In this document: positions 36,668 to 46,315 of the stretch, piece after piece
Layout of the letters: each line of letters opens with the position of its first letter
Position numbering within the stretch: position 1 is the stretch's first letter
DNA from: an uncultured Clostridia bacterium
GTDB lineage: Bacteria; Bacillota; Clostridia; Oscillospirales; Acutalibacteraceae
Assembly: GCA_946183365.1 (NCBI GenBank)
Contig: CAMHAH010000011.1
Coordinates: 1 to 64,000, forward strand
Length of the DNA: 64,000 nt
Direction: 5' to 3'
Notes under the pieces: model-generated
What the model was told of the DNA's origin: nothing
Databases searched by the model: none
Seen by the model: the letters and a program-made list of their open reading frames with translations, nothing else
Translations under genes and position numbers: made by a program

Positions 36668-36778
36668 TTCTTATTTAGAAATAAATCAGCAATATAATTC
36701 TAATCAAGAAATATAATTTAACCAATTTAATTCTAAATCAGAAATATACACAAATAATATAATTCTGTAAGAGAAATA
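36664..36778. repeat. Four-unit array of AATTCT-N5-AGAAATA palindromes
   Basis: AATTCT starts at 36666, 36696, 36729 and 36761, each followed after five variable bases by AGAAATA. The period is 30-33 bp. The array fills the convergent gap between the phosphoesterase gene and recG, just before their shared terminator. The same core TTCT-N5-AGAA recurs at scattered sites in the window (see findings). Not a CRISPR array. Confidence 0.75.
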
Positions 36779-36779
36779 A

Positions 36780-36799
36780 AGCTCTCCTCGCGGAGAGCT
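36780..36799. terminator. Terminator between phosphoesterase gene and recG
   Basis: The stem AGCTCTCC / GGAGAGCT with a TCGC loop is followed by TTTGTC on the plus strand, with A-rich sequence before it that supplies T's on the other strand. It can serve both convergent genes. Confidence 0.8.
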
Positions 36800-36809
36800 T
36801 TTGTCATTA

Positions 36810-38846
36810 TCAGTTCATTGTGTTCTCGGTAGCTGAAAACAGCTTTGTTATCTTTGCCCTGAGCAGGCGCATCGCGTCATCGCTGAGATCGGGAGATATC
36901 TTCAGCAGATACTCCGCCGCCTCCTGACTTTGGGCGAGTGTCTCGGTATCTGAGAAATCGGCTATAGCGAGCTGAGGCAGACCGTGCTGACGATTACCGA
37001 AGAAGTCGCCCGGACCGCGGAGCTTGAGATCCATATCGGCGATCTCAAAACCGTTGTTGGTGCGGCACATCACCCCGAGACGCTGCTCGGTAGTCTCTCC
37101 CCTGTTGTCGGACACAAGTATGCAATAGCTCTTATACCGACCTCTGCCAACTCGTCCGCGGAGCTGATGTAAGGTCGATAAACCAAACCTCTCGGCGTTC
37201 TCTATCATCATGACAGTCGCGTTGCGTACGTCTACACCGACCTCTACCACCGTGGTAGATACCAGTATAGATATCTCGTTTTTAGCGAACCGCGCCATGA
37301 CATCCTCTTTATCCTTAGCCTTCATCTTACCGTGCAGGATACCGACGGGGTAATCTCTGAACGGTCCGAGCATAAGCTCGGCAGCGTAGTCGTTGGCGGA
37401 TTCGAGCTCGGAGTCGCCCTCTTCGACCAACGGACAAACGATATAACACTGTCTGCCCTCGTCGACCTGCTTTTTTATAAAACCGAGAGCTCTGTCGCGT
37501 TTATCGGTACCGATAAAGTAGGTCTCAACCTCAGTCCTGCCGGGCGGGAGCTCATCGATAATAGTTATATCAAGATCGCCGTAGATTATAAGTCCGAGCG
37601 TTCTCGGGATCGGCGTCGCCGACAATACAAGCACATGAGGATGTTCACCCTTAGCGGCTAATCGAGCTCTCTGAGCAACGCCGAAGCGGTGCTGCTCATC
37701 GGTGATAGCGCAGCCAAGGCTGTGGAACACAGTGCTCTCTGACAAAAGCGCGTGAGTGCCTATCACTATATCGCTCTCACCGCTCTCTATACGAGCGCGG
37801 GATTTTTTCTTCTCGGACGCGGTCATAGATCCGGTAAGCAGCTCGAGACGTATATCGGTATCTGAAAACATCTTTGAAAATGTCTCAAAATGCTGTTGGG
37901 CGAGTATCTCGGTAGGCGCCATGAAAGCCGCCTGATATCCGTTCTTGACGGTATTATAACAAACGGCGGCGCATACCGCGGTCTTGCCCGAGCCGACGTC
38001 GCCCTGTATAAGGCGGTTCATCGGAGAGAGCTTGTCTCTCATATCGCCGACACAATCGGCTACAGCCCTCTTCTGAGCGCCGGTGAGTTCAAAAGGAAGC
38101 GTCGAGACGAACTCGGGAGTATGATCGACAGGCATATGGATAGCTGTATCCTCGGACGAACGGTTCTTCATCAGCCTCATGCCGAGATTTAGAGTGAGAA
38201 GTTCCTCAAATACAAGCCTGCGCCGAGCCTTATCCATAGCCGCTATATCAGACGGAAAATGAATGTTTATCAACGCGTATGACAACGGACAGAGGTCATA
38301 TCTCTTGAGGATATCATAAGGCAGGGGTTCTTTGACTACCTCGGGCAGCATAGATAGCGCGTCCTTAGCCGCCTTTATGAGCATCCTGTTGGTAAGTCCC
38401 GCCGTCAGATTATAGACAGGGGTTATCGCCTCTGAGGTATCAGCCTTACTGAACTCGGGAGATACCATCTGATAACCGTAGTTATCATACGCTACCCTGC
38501 CCATGAAGCAGTATTCTTCGCCGTATCTGAGCATAGTCGAAATATATTTGTTGTTGAAAAAAACCAAATTAAGATAACCGCTGTCGTCTGATACGCTGAG
38601 CTTAGCCATCATCCTGCCGCCCGATATACGGACATTATTAACAGGGGTAGACACACGCGCGCGTACAACGCACCTCTCGCCCGGAACGACCGAAGAGATC
38701 GGCGTGACGTCTGCCCAGTTATCATAGGCTCGCGGATAATAGCTTATCATATCGCCTACTGTATTTATACCTAATTTTCTGAAAAGAGCGGCTCGCTTCT
38801 CGCCTATTCCGCTCAGCTTTGTAATCGGGATCTCATATAAAGACAC
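36810..38846 (-). CDS. recG: ATP-dependent DNA helicase RecG
   Basis: RecG of 678 residues, remodelling stalled replication forks and recombination junctions. An N-terminal wedge/OB domain (about 1-190) precedes the helicase core with Walker A GDVGSGKT, the DEQH box (TDEQHRFGV), SATPIPRT, and the late QLRGRVGRG motif. Length is typical. It is read toward the terminator at 36780. ATG with a GGAGG-like site (AAAGGAGGGCGG). Confidence 0.97.
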   Translation of the reverse strand: MSLYEIPITKLSGIGEKRAALFRKLGINTVGDMISYYPRAYDNWADVTPISSVVPGERCVVRARVSTPVNNVRISGGRMMAKLSVSDDSGYLNLVFFNNKYISTMLRYGEEYCFMGRVAYDNYGYQMVSPEFSKADTSEAITPVYNLTAGLTNRMLIKAAKDALSMLPEVVKEPLPYDILKRYDLCPLSYALINIHFPSDIAAMDKARRRLVFEELLTLNLGMRLMKNRSSEDTAIHMPVDHTPEFVSTLPFELTGAQKRAVADCVGDMRDKLSPMNRLIQGDVGSGKTAVCAAVCYNTVKNGYQAAFMAPTEILAQQHFETFSKMFSDTDIRLELLTGSMTASEKKKSRARIESGESDIVIGTHALLSESTVFHSLGCAITDEQHRFGVAQRARLAAKGEHPHVLVLSATPIPRTLGLIIYGDLDITIIDELPPGRTEVETYFIGTDKRDRALGFIKKQVDEGRQCYIVCPLVEEGDSELESANDYAAELMLGPFRDYPVGILHGKMKAKDKEDVMARFAKNEISILVSTTVVEVGVDVRNATVMMIENAERFGLSTLHQLRGRVGRGRYKSYCILVSDNRGETTEQRLGVMCRTNNGFEIADMDLKLRGPGDFFGNRQHGLPQLAIADFSDTETLAQSQEAAEYLLKISPDLSDDAMRLLRAKITKLFSATENTMN

Positions 38847-38941
38847 AGCCGCCCTCCTTTATTTCATCATATATTTATTATAATTATTTCGAACATATAT
38901 GTCAATATCAATCGGATCGATCGTTGATTACATAACACAAA

Positions 38942-38967
38942 AAGGCTGCTCCTCCCGGAACAGCCTT
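38942..38967 (-). terminator. Terminator after the fakA-like gene
   Basis: The stem AAGGCTG-CTCC / GGA-ACAGCCTT is followed on the minus strand by TTTTGTG, 15 bp behind the stop codon at 38982. Confidence 0.78.
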
Positions 38968-38981
38968 GAAAGCATATGTGA

Positions 38982-40661
38982 TTATTCTACGCTGAAAATG
39001 TAGTAGTAAACAGGCTGATCGCCCTTGATATAGGTGATATCTACCTGATCGGCAAACTTGTTCTCGAGCATCTCGACAGCCTTTGCGGCTTCTTCGTCAG
39101 AGATACCTTCACCCGAGATAAGGGTAACAAATGACATCTCCTTGTTTATCATGGACTTTGCCAGCTTATAGAGAGCCTTATTAGCGGTTCTCTCGGTAAC
39201 GGTGAGCTTACCGTTATCAAGACCGATGATGTCGCCTTCTTTGATCTTCTTTGAGCCGAACTCAGAGTCGCGGGCGGCAAATGTGACCTGACCGGTAGCT
39301 ACGTTCTTAGCTGCCTGCATCATGTTTTCGACATTGGTCTCGACGTCGCTGTCGGGATCGAACACGAGCAGAGCCGACATACCCTGAGGAATGGTGCGGG
39401 TAGGTACGATGATTACCTCTCTGTCCTCAGCGAGCTCTACTGTCTGACGAGCCGCCATGATGATGTTCTTGTTATTGGGCAGTACGAATACCTTTTTAGC
39501 GGGAGTTGCGAGAACAGCCGCAAGGATATCATCTGTAGAGGGGTTCATACTCTGGCCGCCGGATACTACGTTAGCGCAGCCAAGCTCATTGAAAAGATTG
39601 GTCAGACCTTCGCCTGCCGCTACGGCTACAAAGCCGTATTCCTCAACAGGCTCGGCGATAACGGGCTCAGCGGGCTTCTCGGTTTCTTTCTCAGCTTTAG
39701 CCTTAGCCTTCTCGTTGTCTTCCTTAGCTTTCTTATGCTGCTCCTTCATATTCTCTACCTTTACGGTGAGGAGCTGGCCGTACTCAAGACCGTGCTGCAT
39801 GGCGTTGCCGGGCTGCTCGGTATGTACATGGACCTTTATGATCTCGTCGTCGGCTACCATAACGATGCTGTCGCCGATAGTCTCGAGATAAAGTCTTAAG
39901 TCATTGGTATCAAGAGTGATCTCGGGATCTCTGCCTACGATGAACTCTGTACAATATGTGAAGTTGATGACCTGATCGAACTCAGCTGCGGCTGAACGGA
40001 ACCAGTCGTCATCGTTTACATCCTCATAAGGCTCTTCCTCATACTCTACAACGACGCCGTCGCGGATGACTGAGAGCATACCCTCAAAGATGGTAAGGAT
40101 ACCCTTACCGCCGGCGTCGACTACGCCTGCCTTCTTGAGGACAGGGAGAAGAGTGGGTGTGAGCTCAAGAGCCTCAGCGGCGGCCTCACAAACGATCTCC
40201 CACAGAGCGGCGGGGTCGTCCTCGTTCTCGAGAGCCTCATTACCGGCTTCATAAGCCATACGGGCTACCGTGAGGATAGTACCCTCGGTGGGCTTTGTAA
40301 CAGCATTGTAAGCAGCCTCTACACCTAAGCCGAGAGCATAGATAAGATCCTCTCCCGAAGCCTCTTTCTTACCCTCGAGGCCCTTTGAGATACCTCTGAA
40401 GAGCAGAGAGGTGATAACGCCTGAGTTACCGCGGGCGCCTCTGAGCATAGCGGAGGCAGTGATGCGGGATACCTCTGATACGTCGGCGGGCTCAGCGTTG
40501 CTGAGAGCGTCGGCAGCGGCTGTGATAGTCATTGACATATTTGTACCGGTATCACCGTCAGGAACCGGGAAGATATTAAGGTCGTTGATACGAGCCTTGA
40601 TAGATGAGATATTATTAGCTCCTGAAATGATAGCCTGTCTGAGAGTTTCACCGTTGATCAA
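38982..40661 (-). CDS. DAK2-domain fatty acid kinase subunit (YloV/FakA-like)
   Basis: Protein of about 559 residues of the YloV/FakA family. An N-terminal DAK2 kinase domain binds ATP and Mg2+ (PVPDGDTGTNMS near 34-45, RGARGNSG near 78-85). A middle domain and a C-terminal half resembling DegV follow. FakA phosphorylates fatty acids held by a FakB protein, allowing use of exogenous fatty acids. I start at TTG 40661, which has GGAAG eight bases upstream; an upstream in-frame start would run through that ribosome site. The middle carries a Lys/Glu/Ala-rich linker (about 300-340). Confidence 0.88.
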   Translation of the reverse strand: MINGETLRQAIISGANNISSIKARINDLNIFPVPDGDTGTNMSMTITAAADALSNAEPADVSEVSRITASAMLRGARGNSGVITSLLFRGISKGLEGKKEASGEDLIYALGLGVEAAYNAVTKPTEGTILTVARMAYEAGNEALENEDDPAALWEIVCEAAAEALELTPTLLPVLKKAGVVDAGGKGILTIFEGMLSVIRDGVVVEYEEEPYEDVNDDDWFRSAAAEFDQVINFTYCTEFIVGRDPEITLDTNDLRLYLETIGDSIVMVADDEIIKVHVHTEQPGNAMQHGLEYGQLLTVKVENMKEQHKKAKEDNEKAKAKAEKETEKPAEPVIAEPVEEYGFVAVAAGEGLTNLFNELGCANVVSGGQSMNPSTDDILAAVLATPAKKVFVLPNNKNIIMAARQTVELAEDREVIIVPTRTIPQGMSALLVFDPDSDVETNVENMMQAAKNVATGQVTFAARDSEFGSKKIKEGDIIGLDNGKLTVTERTANKALYKLAKSMINKEMSFVTLISGEGISDEEAAKAVEMLENKFADQVDITYIKGDQPVYYYIFSVE

Positions 40662-40794
40662 CGTAAACACTTCCTTTAAAATCAAATACGAATAAAAGTA
40701 TTATTATCTAATTGTTACAAACTTGTATTATTATACACCAAAACACATACATAAGCAAGCATTTTGTTATACAAAAAATACTCTAAAAAACAAA

Positions 40795-41568
40795 TTATCT
40801 TAGTTCAAATGACTGAGCAGAGGTACATTTGCCGCTTTTTCGATCGATATCAAATACAACGCAATCGAGCTTACTGTCGCCCTGAGCGTAGTCGAAGCGC
40901 TCGGGGAGCTGGGTCTTGAAACGTCTGATGATGATCTCTTTCTTGACCCCTATACAGCTGTCTATAACGCCGGTCATGCCTACGTCGGTGATGTATCCCG
41001 TGCCCGAGGGAAGCACCTCGGCGTCAGCGGTCATAACATGGGTATGAGTACCGAACACAGCCGACACCCTGCCGTCAAGATACAGTCCCATAGCCCTCTT
41101 CTCAGAGGTCGCCTCGGCGTGAAAATCCACAATGATTATCTTAGCGTCGATCTCAGAAAGTATCTTATCTATCTTGAGAAAGGGATTTTCAAGGTTGGTA
41201 TCCATAAACTGCTGACCCATAAGGTTTATTACCGCTACGGTGGTATAGCCCATATCTACAACACAAAAACCCTTGCCCGGCGTCTCAACAGACGGAAAAT
41301 TCGCGGGACGGATTATGCTCGGACATTCGTCGAGGAACGGAAAGACTTCTTTTCGGCGGAAGCTGTGGTTGCCGAGAGTTATCACATCTACGCCCGATGA
41401 AAAGATATGCTCGGCAGAGCGCACGGTTATGCCGTTGCCGTCGGCTGAATTCTCACCGTTACAGATAACAAGGTCTATCTGCTGCTGTTTTTTGAAGGCG
41501 GCGAGGTGATCTCTCAAAAAGCCGCAGCCGGAGGTACCCACCACATCGCCTATACACATAATTCTCAT
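40795..41568 (-). CDS. ymdB: YmdB-family metallophosphoesterase
   Basis: Cytosolic phosphodiesterase of 257 residues of the YmdB family (acts on 2',3'-cyclic nucleotides in Bacillus and affects biofilm and sporulation choices). Metal-binding motifs are intact: GDVVG (7-11), GENSADGNG, LGNHSF, DFHAEATSEK and GTHTHVMTAD. Length is typical. It lies upstream of the fakA-like gene on the same strand with 133 bp between. Confidence 0.94.
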   Translation of the reverse strand: MRIMCIGDVVGTSGCGFLRDHLAAFKKQQQIDLVICNGENSADGNGITVRSAEHIFSSGVDVITLGNHSFRRKEVFPFLDECPSIIRPANFPSVETPGKGFCVVDMGYTTVAVINLMGQQFMDTNLENPFLKIDKILSEIDAKIIIVDFHAEATSEKRAMGLYLDGRVSAVFGTHTHVMTADAEVLPSGTGYITDVGMTGVIDSCIGVKKEIIIRRFKTQLPERFDYAQGDSKLDCVVFDIDRKSGKCTSAQSFELR

Positions 41569-41630
41569 ATAATCATCTTTCTATATAACGTGATAGGTTA
41601 AGTATAACACAAAAAGCCGTGTTTGACAAG

Positions 41631-42854
41631 CTAATGAGCCTTCGTGGGCTCTTCATAATGAGGCGTAAGATCTGTATTTTCATCCGTCCCTATGGGTACC
41701 GAGCGCGCTATATCCTCAACGCAGGTATAGGTTACAGACAGAGTATACGCCCCGTTTGAGTGAGTAAGGCTGTATTCCCGGTTCGTAACCGTACATTCGG
41801 ACAGAGAAAAAGTCTCATATATCTCTGACTGAGCGGTCAATAATTCTTTTGCGGAATTATCATCCAACTGACATTCTTTAAGCTTCAGCGCGCTGACAAG
41901 CTCGCTCTCTCTTTCTATCGGCAGAGAAACGCCGAGCGGAGAGGGGTTCTCAGTATATATATCGGTCGAGGAATAGGGCGATGATACCGCCTCAAACACA
42001 TAAGGCAGAGACAGCCCGAGGATATTCACCCTTCGGCGTACAGCCGTATCGCCGTTCGGCTTCAATACAGTAAAGCTGTCGCTTGTCGAGAATTCCGCTT
42101 TGCGCTCTGTCTGAGCCATTACCCGCGCGTCGGCGTGGACAAGCCTCAGGCCTCCTCTCTCGTCGCTCATAACTCCGCTGACTATCATCTGACCCTCTAT
42201 AACGCCCGAGCCCTCGGTTATGACCCTCTCGCCCTGATAAGCGTCTATGCTTAGTATCCTGCCGTCGCGCTCAGCCTTGACATTGCACGGAGAATATATA
42301 TCGGCGACCTCGGGGGCTTTTGACTCCTCTTTGACCTCTACCGAGGCGTAAGAGCCGCTTACGTTGACTGCCATCCAGCCTATCTCTCGCTTTTTCAGCA
42401 TTATTTCTCTTGATATACCCTGATAGTCAAGAGAGGGCTTGAACGAACCCACATATAAGCCCTCGTCCCTGAGCAGCTCTCTCATCTCGCTCAGACTTAC
42501 GGTATCGAGCCCGGATATATCTATACTCCATATGAACAGCGACATTATAAAGACCGTGAGTATAAAGACGCACGATCCTATCACCACCCCTACTCTGCCG
42601 CGGTGCTTTGAGATAAAGCTCGGCAGACCGTGTTTCTGCCTGATACGCAGTCTGACCCCCGCTTTCTTCGCTAAAGGCCTGATATTGCGGTAATCGGCCA
42701 TGTACATACACGCCGAGAAGCCCTCACCCGTTCTCAGCACGTTCCAGATATGGATGCCGTTGCTCGCGGTGATATTGATAAATCTCTCGGGATATCTGCC
42801 GCTGACCGTGAACGAGACATACCCGCGTACGGTTCTGATCGTTTCGATTATCAT
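41631..42854 (-). CDS. yqfD: Sporulation protein YqfD
   Basis: Protein of 407 residues of the YqfD family, made in the mother cell during endospore formation in Bacillus. An N-terminal cytosolic part (about 1-85), one membrane helix (about 88-110) and a large outer domain with repeated POTRA-like pattern (DISGLDTVSLSEMRELL). Seven bases separate it from yqfC upstream, the standard order. The promoter probably lies in the 43-bp gap shared with ylbJ. Confidence 0.9.
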   Translation of the reverse strand: MIIETIRTVRGYVSFTVSGRYPERFINITASNGIHIWNVLRTGEGFSACMYMADYRNIRPLAKKAGVRLRIRQKHGLPSFISKHRGRVGVVIGSCVFILTVFIMSLFIWSIDISGLDTVSLSEMRELLRDEGLYVGSFKPSLDYQGISREIMLKKREIGWMAVNVSGSYASVEVKEESKAPEVADIYSPCNVKAERDGRILSIDAYQGERVITEGSGVIEGQMIVSGVMSDERGGLRLVHADARVMAQTERKAEFSTSDSFTVLKPNGDTAVRRRVNILGLSLPYVFEAVSSPYSSTDIYTENPSPLGVSLPIERESELVSALKLKECQLDDNSAKELLTAQSEIYETFSLSECTVTNREYSLTHSNGAYTLSVTYTCVEDIARSVPIGTDENTDLTPHYEEPTKAH

Positions 42855-42861
42855 AGGCGCC

Positions 42862-43140
42862 TCACACAGTAAAAGAAATATCGGTTATAAAGCCGTCGAT
42901 AATAAGCGCTGAGGCAGAGATACACCTGAGATTAAGCTCTCTGCCCGATACGGATATTATCATGCCCGAGGTGTTCACACGCACTGTTGTCGGAGAATAC
43001 TCCAGCACACCCTTGCTGCCCTCTATCAGCGCCTCCCGGTTACCGCTGAGCTCGACGCACGGCGCGGTTATGGCGGGAGGTATAGCCGACGGTCGGCGGG
43101 AACGATTTTCTTTTTTATTATTTTTCACATTATCACCCAT
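42862..43140 (-). CDS. yqfC: Sporulation protein YqfC (YabP/YqfC family)
   Basis: Small protein of 92 residues of the YabP/YqfC family, with the typical core IEGSKGVLEYSPTTVRVNT and a C-terminal I-DGFITDISF. In Bacillus the yqfC gene is controlled by sigma-E. The ribosome site is weak. It is divergent from ylbJ, with only 43 bp between the start codons. The shared gap contains GCATATATATT, which might serve a sigma-E-like promoter, but this is not certain. Confidence 0.86.
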   Translation of the reverse strand: MGDNVKNNKKENRSRRPSAIPPAITAPCVELSGNREALIEGSKGVLEYSPTTVRVNTSGMIISVSGRELNLRCISASALIIDGFITDISFTV

Positions 43141-43183
43141 TTATTTTTATGACGGATAAAGCATATATATTATCGGTGATAGA

Positions 43184-44245
43184 ATGAAATCAAAAGAATT
43201 ATTCTTATTCAGAAAAATAATCCCCTTGGCAATAACTGCCGCGGGGATATATGTGACTGTCAGATTTTCGACGGAATGTTCAAGAGGCATATGGAACGGA
43301 ATAATGTTCTGTACCGAGGTGCTCGTGCCGTCGCTGTTCGTATTCATGGCGATATCGGCATACGCGGTAAAAAGCGGGGCGGCTATGACTGTATCAAAGC
43401 CGCTCGGCGGTGTATCAAAGGTACTGTTCTCTCTGCCCTACCCCGCGCTGTCTGTGGTGATACTGTCGATGATAGGCGGTTATCCGGTAGGCGCAAGGTG
43501 CGCCGCTATGATGTATGAAGAAGGTCAGCTCAGCGCTGATGAAGCCCGCAAAGCCGTATACATCTCAGTCTGCGCGGGACCGGGGTTCATACTCAACTTC
43601 GTCGGTCGGGCTCTGCTCGGCTCACCCGACGCCGGACTGATACTGCTTATCGGAGAGATACTGAGCGTTATCATTACAGGAATAGTGATAGGCAAAACCG
43701 TAAAGGCCGATCATCACGACAATCCTCTTAATATAAGATCGGAGAAAAAAGATAATCTTCTGATATCATCAGTAACAGACGCCTCAGCCGCTACGCTGAG
43801 GATGTGCGCCATGGTAGTCATCTGCTCGGCGATGATAGAGGTCATAGCCACGGTATCGCCCGATAAAACCGTAACGGATATATCATCTGCCGTAATAGAG
43901 ATAACTACAGGCAGCTCGATGCTGTGCGGCAGATATCCGCTGGCGCTCATCGCTTTTTTCATAGGCTTCGGAGGTATCTCGGTACATCTGCAGATATACT
44001 CAGCTCTCGGCAAGTTGAGTGTAAACAAGGCTTTATTTTTCTTATTCAGAATAATTCAGGGTATAATATGCTCAGCGGCGACATATATATTACTTATGAT
44101 TTTTCCCATAGAGGTCAGCGTGTTCAACTCTGCCGACGTAGGTCTGACAATGGCAAAATCGGCTACTCTGGCGGGTTCGGGAGCGTTGATACTGTGCTCG
44201 CTGTGCTTCTTGGGAACTGTAAACAAGCTTAGGTCACGGAGGTAA
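43184..44245 (+). CDS. ylbJ: Sporulation integral membrane protein YlbJ-like
   Basis: Membrane protein of 353 residues with about eight helices and Gate/nucleoside-recognition-like segments (SMIGGYPVGARCAAMMYEEG, then GPGFILNFVG), as in YlbJ needed for spore coat or cortex formation. Family members occur in spore-forming Firmicutes. It ends two bases before asnB and is likely co-transcribed with it. Two copies of the TTCT-N5-AGAA palindrome fall inside this gene, near both ends (43202 and 44039). Confidence 0.85.
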   Translation: MKSKELFLFRKIIPLAITAAGIYVTVRFSTECSRGIWNGIMFCTEVLVPSLFVFMAISAYAVKSGAAMTVSKPLGGVSKVLFSLPYPALSVVILSMIGGYPVGARCAAMMYEEGQLSADEARKAVYISVCAGPGFILNFVGRALLGSPDAGLILLIGEILSVIITGIVIGKTVKADHHDNPLNIRSEKKDNLLISSVTDASAATLRMCAMVVICSAMIEVIATVSPDKTVTDISSAVIEITTGSSMLCGRYPLALIAFFIGFGGISVHLQIYSALGKLSVNKALFFLFRIIQGIICSAATYILLMIFPIEVSVFNSADVGLTMAKSATLAGSGALILCSLCFLGTVNKLRSRR

Positions 44246-44247
44246 AT

Positions 44248-46086
44248 ATGTGCGGAATAGCAGGTTGGCTCGATAAAAATAAGGACTTCAACACCATGCA
44301 CGGGGTGCTCAGAGAGATGTCGGAGTGCATCAGACACCGAGGGCCCGATGAGCACGGCGAGTATATCAGACGAAAGGCGGCTCTGCTCCACAGGAGGCTG
44401 AGCGTCATCGATCCCGAAAACGGTCAGCAGCCCATGAGCACCATGTATGAGGGCGAGAAATATACGATAATATACAACGGCGAGCTGTATAACACAGACG
44501 AGCTGAGAGCCGAGCTGAAGGACGCGGGGTTCGGCTTCGGCACTCACAGCGATACCGAGGTGCTGTTGAAGGCGTATTGCTACTACAAAGAGAAGTGTGC
44601 AGAAAAGCTAAACGGGATATTCGCTTTCGCGGTATATGAAGAAAACGCCGACAGGCTCTTTCTATGCAGAGACAGGGTCGGCGTCAAGCCGCTGTTTTAT
44701 CATCAGTACAACGGCGGTCTGATATTCTCATCAGAGATCAAGGCGATACTCAAAAGCGGTATGCTCAAGCCGACCGTCACACAAGAGGGCTTATATGAGC
44801 TGTTTTTCCTCGGCCCCGCGAGGACAGCGGGCAACGGGATATTCAAGGGTATAAACGAGCTGTTGCCGGGTGAATACGCCGTATATGAGGACGGCAGGAT
44901 AAGCAAGACCCGATACTATCGGCTCACAGCCCACCCTCACACCGACACTGAGGAACAGACTATAGAGCGGATGAGGTTTCTGCTGACGGACAGTATCGAA
45001 AGACAGCTTGTGACCGATGTGCCGATGTGCTTCTTCCTCTCGGGAGGACTGGACTCAAGTATCATCTGTCAGACCGCTGCAAATTTCCGTAAAAGAAATA
45101 ATCAGCCGTCTATAGACACCTATTCGGTAGAATACGCCGACAACAAAAGATACTTTACAAAAAGTCTGTTCCAGCCGAACGCCGACTATGAGTATATTCA
45201 TCTTATGGTCGAAAGCACAGGAGCTCATCACCGCGAGGTGATCGTCGATAACGAGGAGCTGATGTACGCTCTGTATCCGTCGGTCAAGGCGAGAGATCTG
45301 CCCGGCTATGTAGATATCGACTCTTCCCTGCTGCTCTTTTGCAGAGAGATCAAGAAGGATTTCACCGTTGCCCTGTCCGGCGAATGCGCCGACGAGCTCT
45401 ACGGAGGCTATCCGTGGTACCATAATCACGATATCCTTTTTGAGGACTGCTTCCCGTGGTCAAGACAGCAGAATATCAGACGACAGGTATTAAAAAGCGG
45501 AGTTCTGCCGAAGGGCGAGGAATATGTACGCCAAAGGTATCTCGATACGATAAACTCAGCCGACAAGCTGCCCGATGACAGCAGGGTCGACAGCCGTATG
45601 AGAGAGATGTTCGCGCTGAACTATTACTGGTTCATGCAATGTCTGCTTGAGAGAAAGGACAGGTGCTCGATGTACTCGGGGCTTGAGGTCAGAGTTCCGT
45701 TCTGCGATTACAGGCTGATCGACTACGCCTATAATATGCCGTGGGAGCTCAAAGCGTACGGCGGCAGAGAAAAGGGCATAATAAGAAAGGCGTTCGAGGA
45801 TATCCTGCCGAGGGATATATGCTACCGTAAAAAGAGCCCGTATCCCAAGACACACAATCCCGTATATATGAGGCTGTGCTGTGATAAGGTACGTGAGATA
45901 CTGTCTGATAAAAAACGCAGGATAAACGCTCTGATCTCATATGACGGCATTACTGATATCATGGATGACCCCGAGAGCATCAGCTCCCCTTGGTACGGCC
46001 AGCTGATGAGAGCTCCGCAGATAATGGCGTATATCATAGAGATTGATTACTGGCTTGAGAGTTATAACGTCGATATGGAGTTATAA
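44248..46086 (+). CDS. asnB: Asparagine synthase (glutamine-hydrolysing)
   Basis: Enzyme of 612 residues making asparagine from aspartate, ATP and glutamine. The N-terminal glutaminase domain begins with the nucleophile Cys2 (MCGIAGW), followed by RHRGPDEHGEY and YNGELYN. The synthetase domain has the PP-loop SGGLDSSI near 266-273 and SGECADELYGGYPWY. Length is typical. GGAGG lies just before the ATG. A TTCT-N5-AGAA palindrome starts one base after the stop codon. Confidence 0.96.
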   Translation: MCGIAGWLDKNKDFNTMHGVLREMSECIRHRGPDEHGEYIRRKAALLHRRLSVIDPENGQQPMSTMYEGEKYTIIYNGELYNTDELRAELKDAGFGFGTHSDTEVLLKAYCYYKEKCAEKLNGIFAFAVYEENADRLFLCRDRVGVKPLFYHQYNGGLIFSSEIKAILKSGMLKPTVTQEGLYELFFLGPARTAGNGIFKGINELLPGEYAVYEDGRISKTRYYRLTAHPHTDTEEQTIERMRFLLTDSIERQLVTDVPMCFFLSGGLDSSIICQTAANFRKRNNQPSIDTYSVEYADNKRYFTKSLFQPNADYEYIHLMVESTGAHHREVIVDNEELMYALYPSVKARDLPGYVDIDSSLLLFCREIKKDFTVALSGECADELYGGYPWYHNHDILFEDCFPWSRQQNIRRQVLKSGVLPKGEEYVRQRYLDTINSADKLPDDSRVDSRMREMFALNYYWFMQCLLERKDRCSMYSGLEVRVPFCDYRLIDYAYNMPWELKAYGGREKGIIRKAFEDILPRDICYRKKSPYPKTHNPVYMRLCCDKVREILSDKKRRINALISYDGITDIMDDPESISSPWYGQLMRAPQIMAYIIEIDYWLESYNVDMEL

Positions 46087-46259
46087 TTCTAATTCAGAAT
46101 AATACGCTATACACTTTCACAGTCTTATATTGTATAAATAAAGGAATTTTCGCAGAATAGTAATAGAATATTAATAATTTGGTCATTTTTTGTTTAACGA
46201 GGCGACACAAAAGCCTGTTATTATATATTTGCAGGATAAATGACCCGGAACCTATGCTG

Positions 46260-46287
46260 TTCTCCGAACATAAACAAGGTCGGAGAA
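46260..46287 (+). promoter_or_regulatory. Hairpin in the leader of the PAP2 gene
   Basis: The perfect stem TTCTCCGA / TCGGAGAA with a 12-nt loop lies 28 bp before the start codon, behind a conserved-looking GACCCGGAACC segment. It has no T-run, so it is not an ordinary terminator. Possibly a structured leader; no known riboswitch was recognised. Confidence 0.4.
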
Positions 46288-46315
46288 TACATTAAAAAAG
46301 AAAGGAAGTGGCGGA

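Noticed and set aside
36664..36778. Possible short CRISPR array because of four repeats at about 31-bp spacing
   Set aside because: The repeated part is a short imperfect palindrome with variable middle, the intervening sequence is AT-rich and irregular, and no cas gene is in the window.
41631..44245. Claim that the organism forms endospores
   Set aside because: yqfC, yqfD and ylbJ are present, but these alone do not prove a working sporulation programme; several Ruminococcaceae keep sporulation genes without known spores.
27605..45100. Near-matches to the TTCT-N5-AGAA palindrome, such as TTCC-N5-AGAA near 27617 and 45069 and TTCT-N5-GGAA near 31466 and 41838
   Set aside because: They deviate at one core base, so they were left out of the count; they may be diverged copies.
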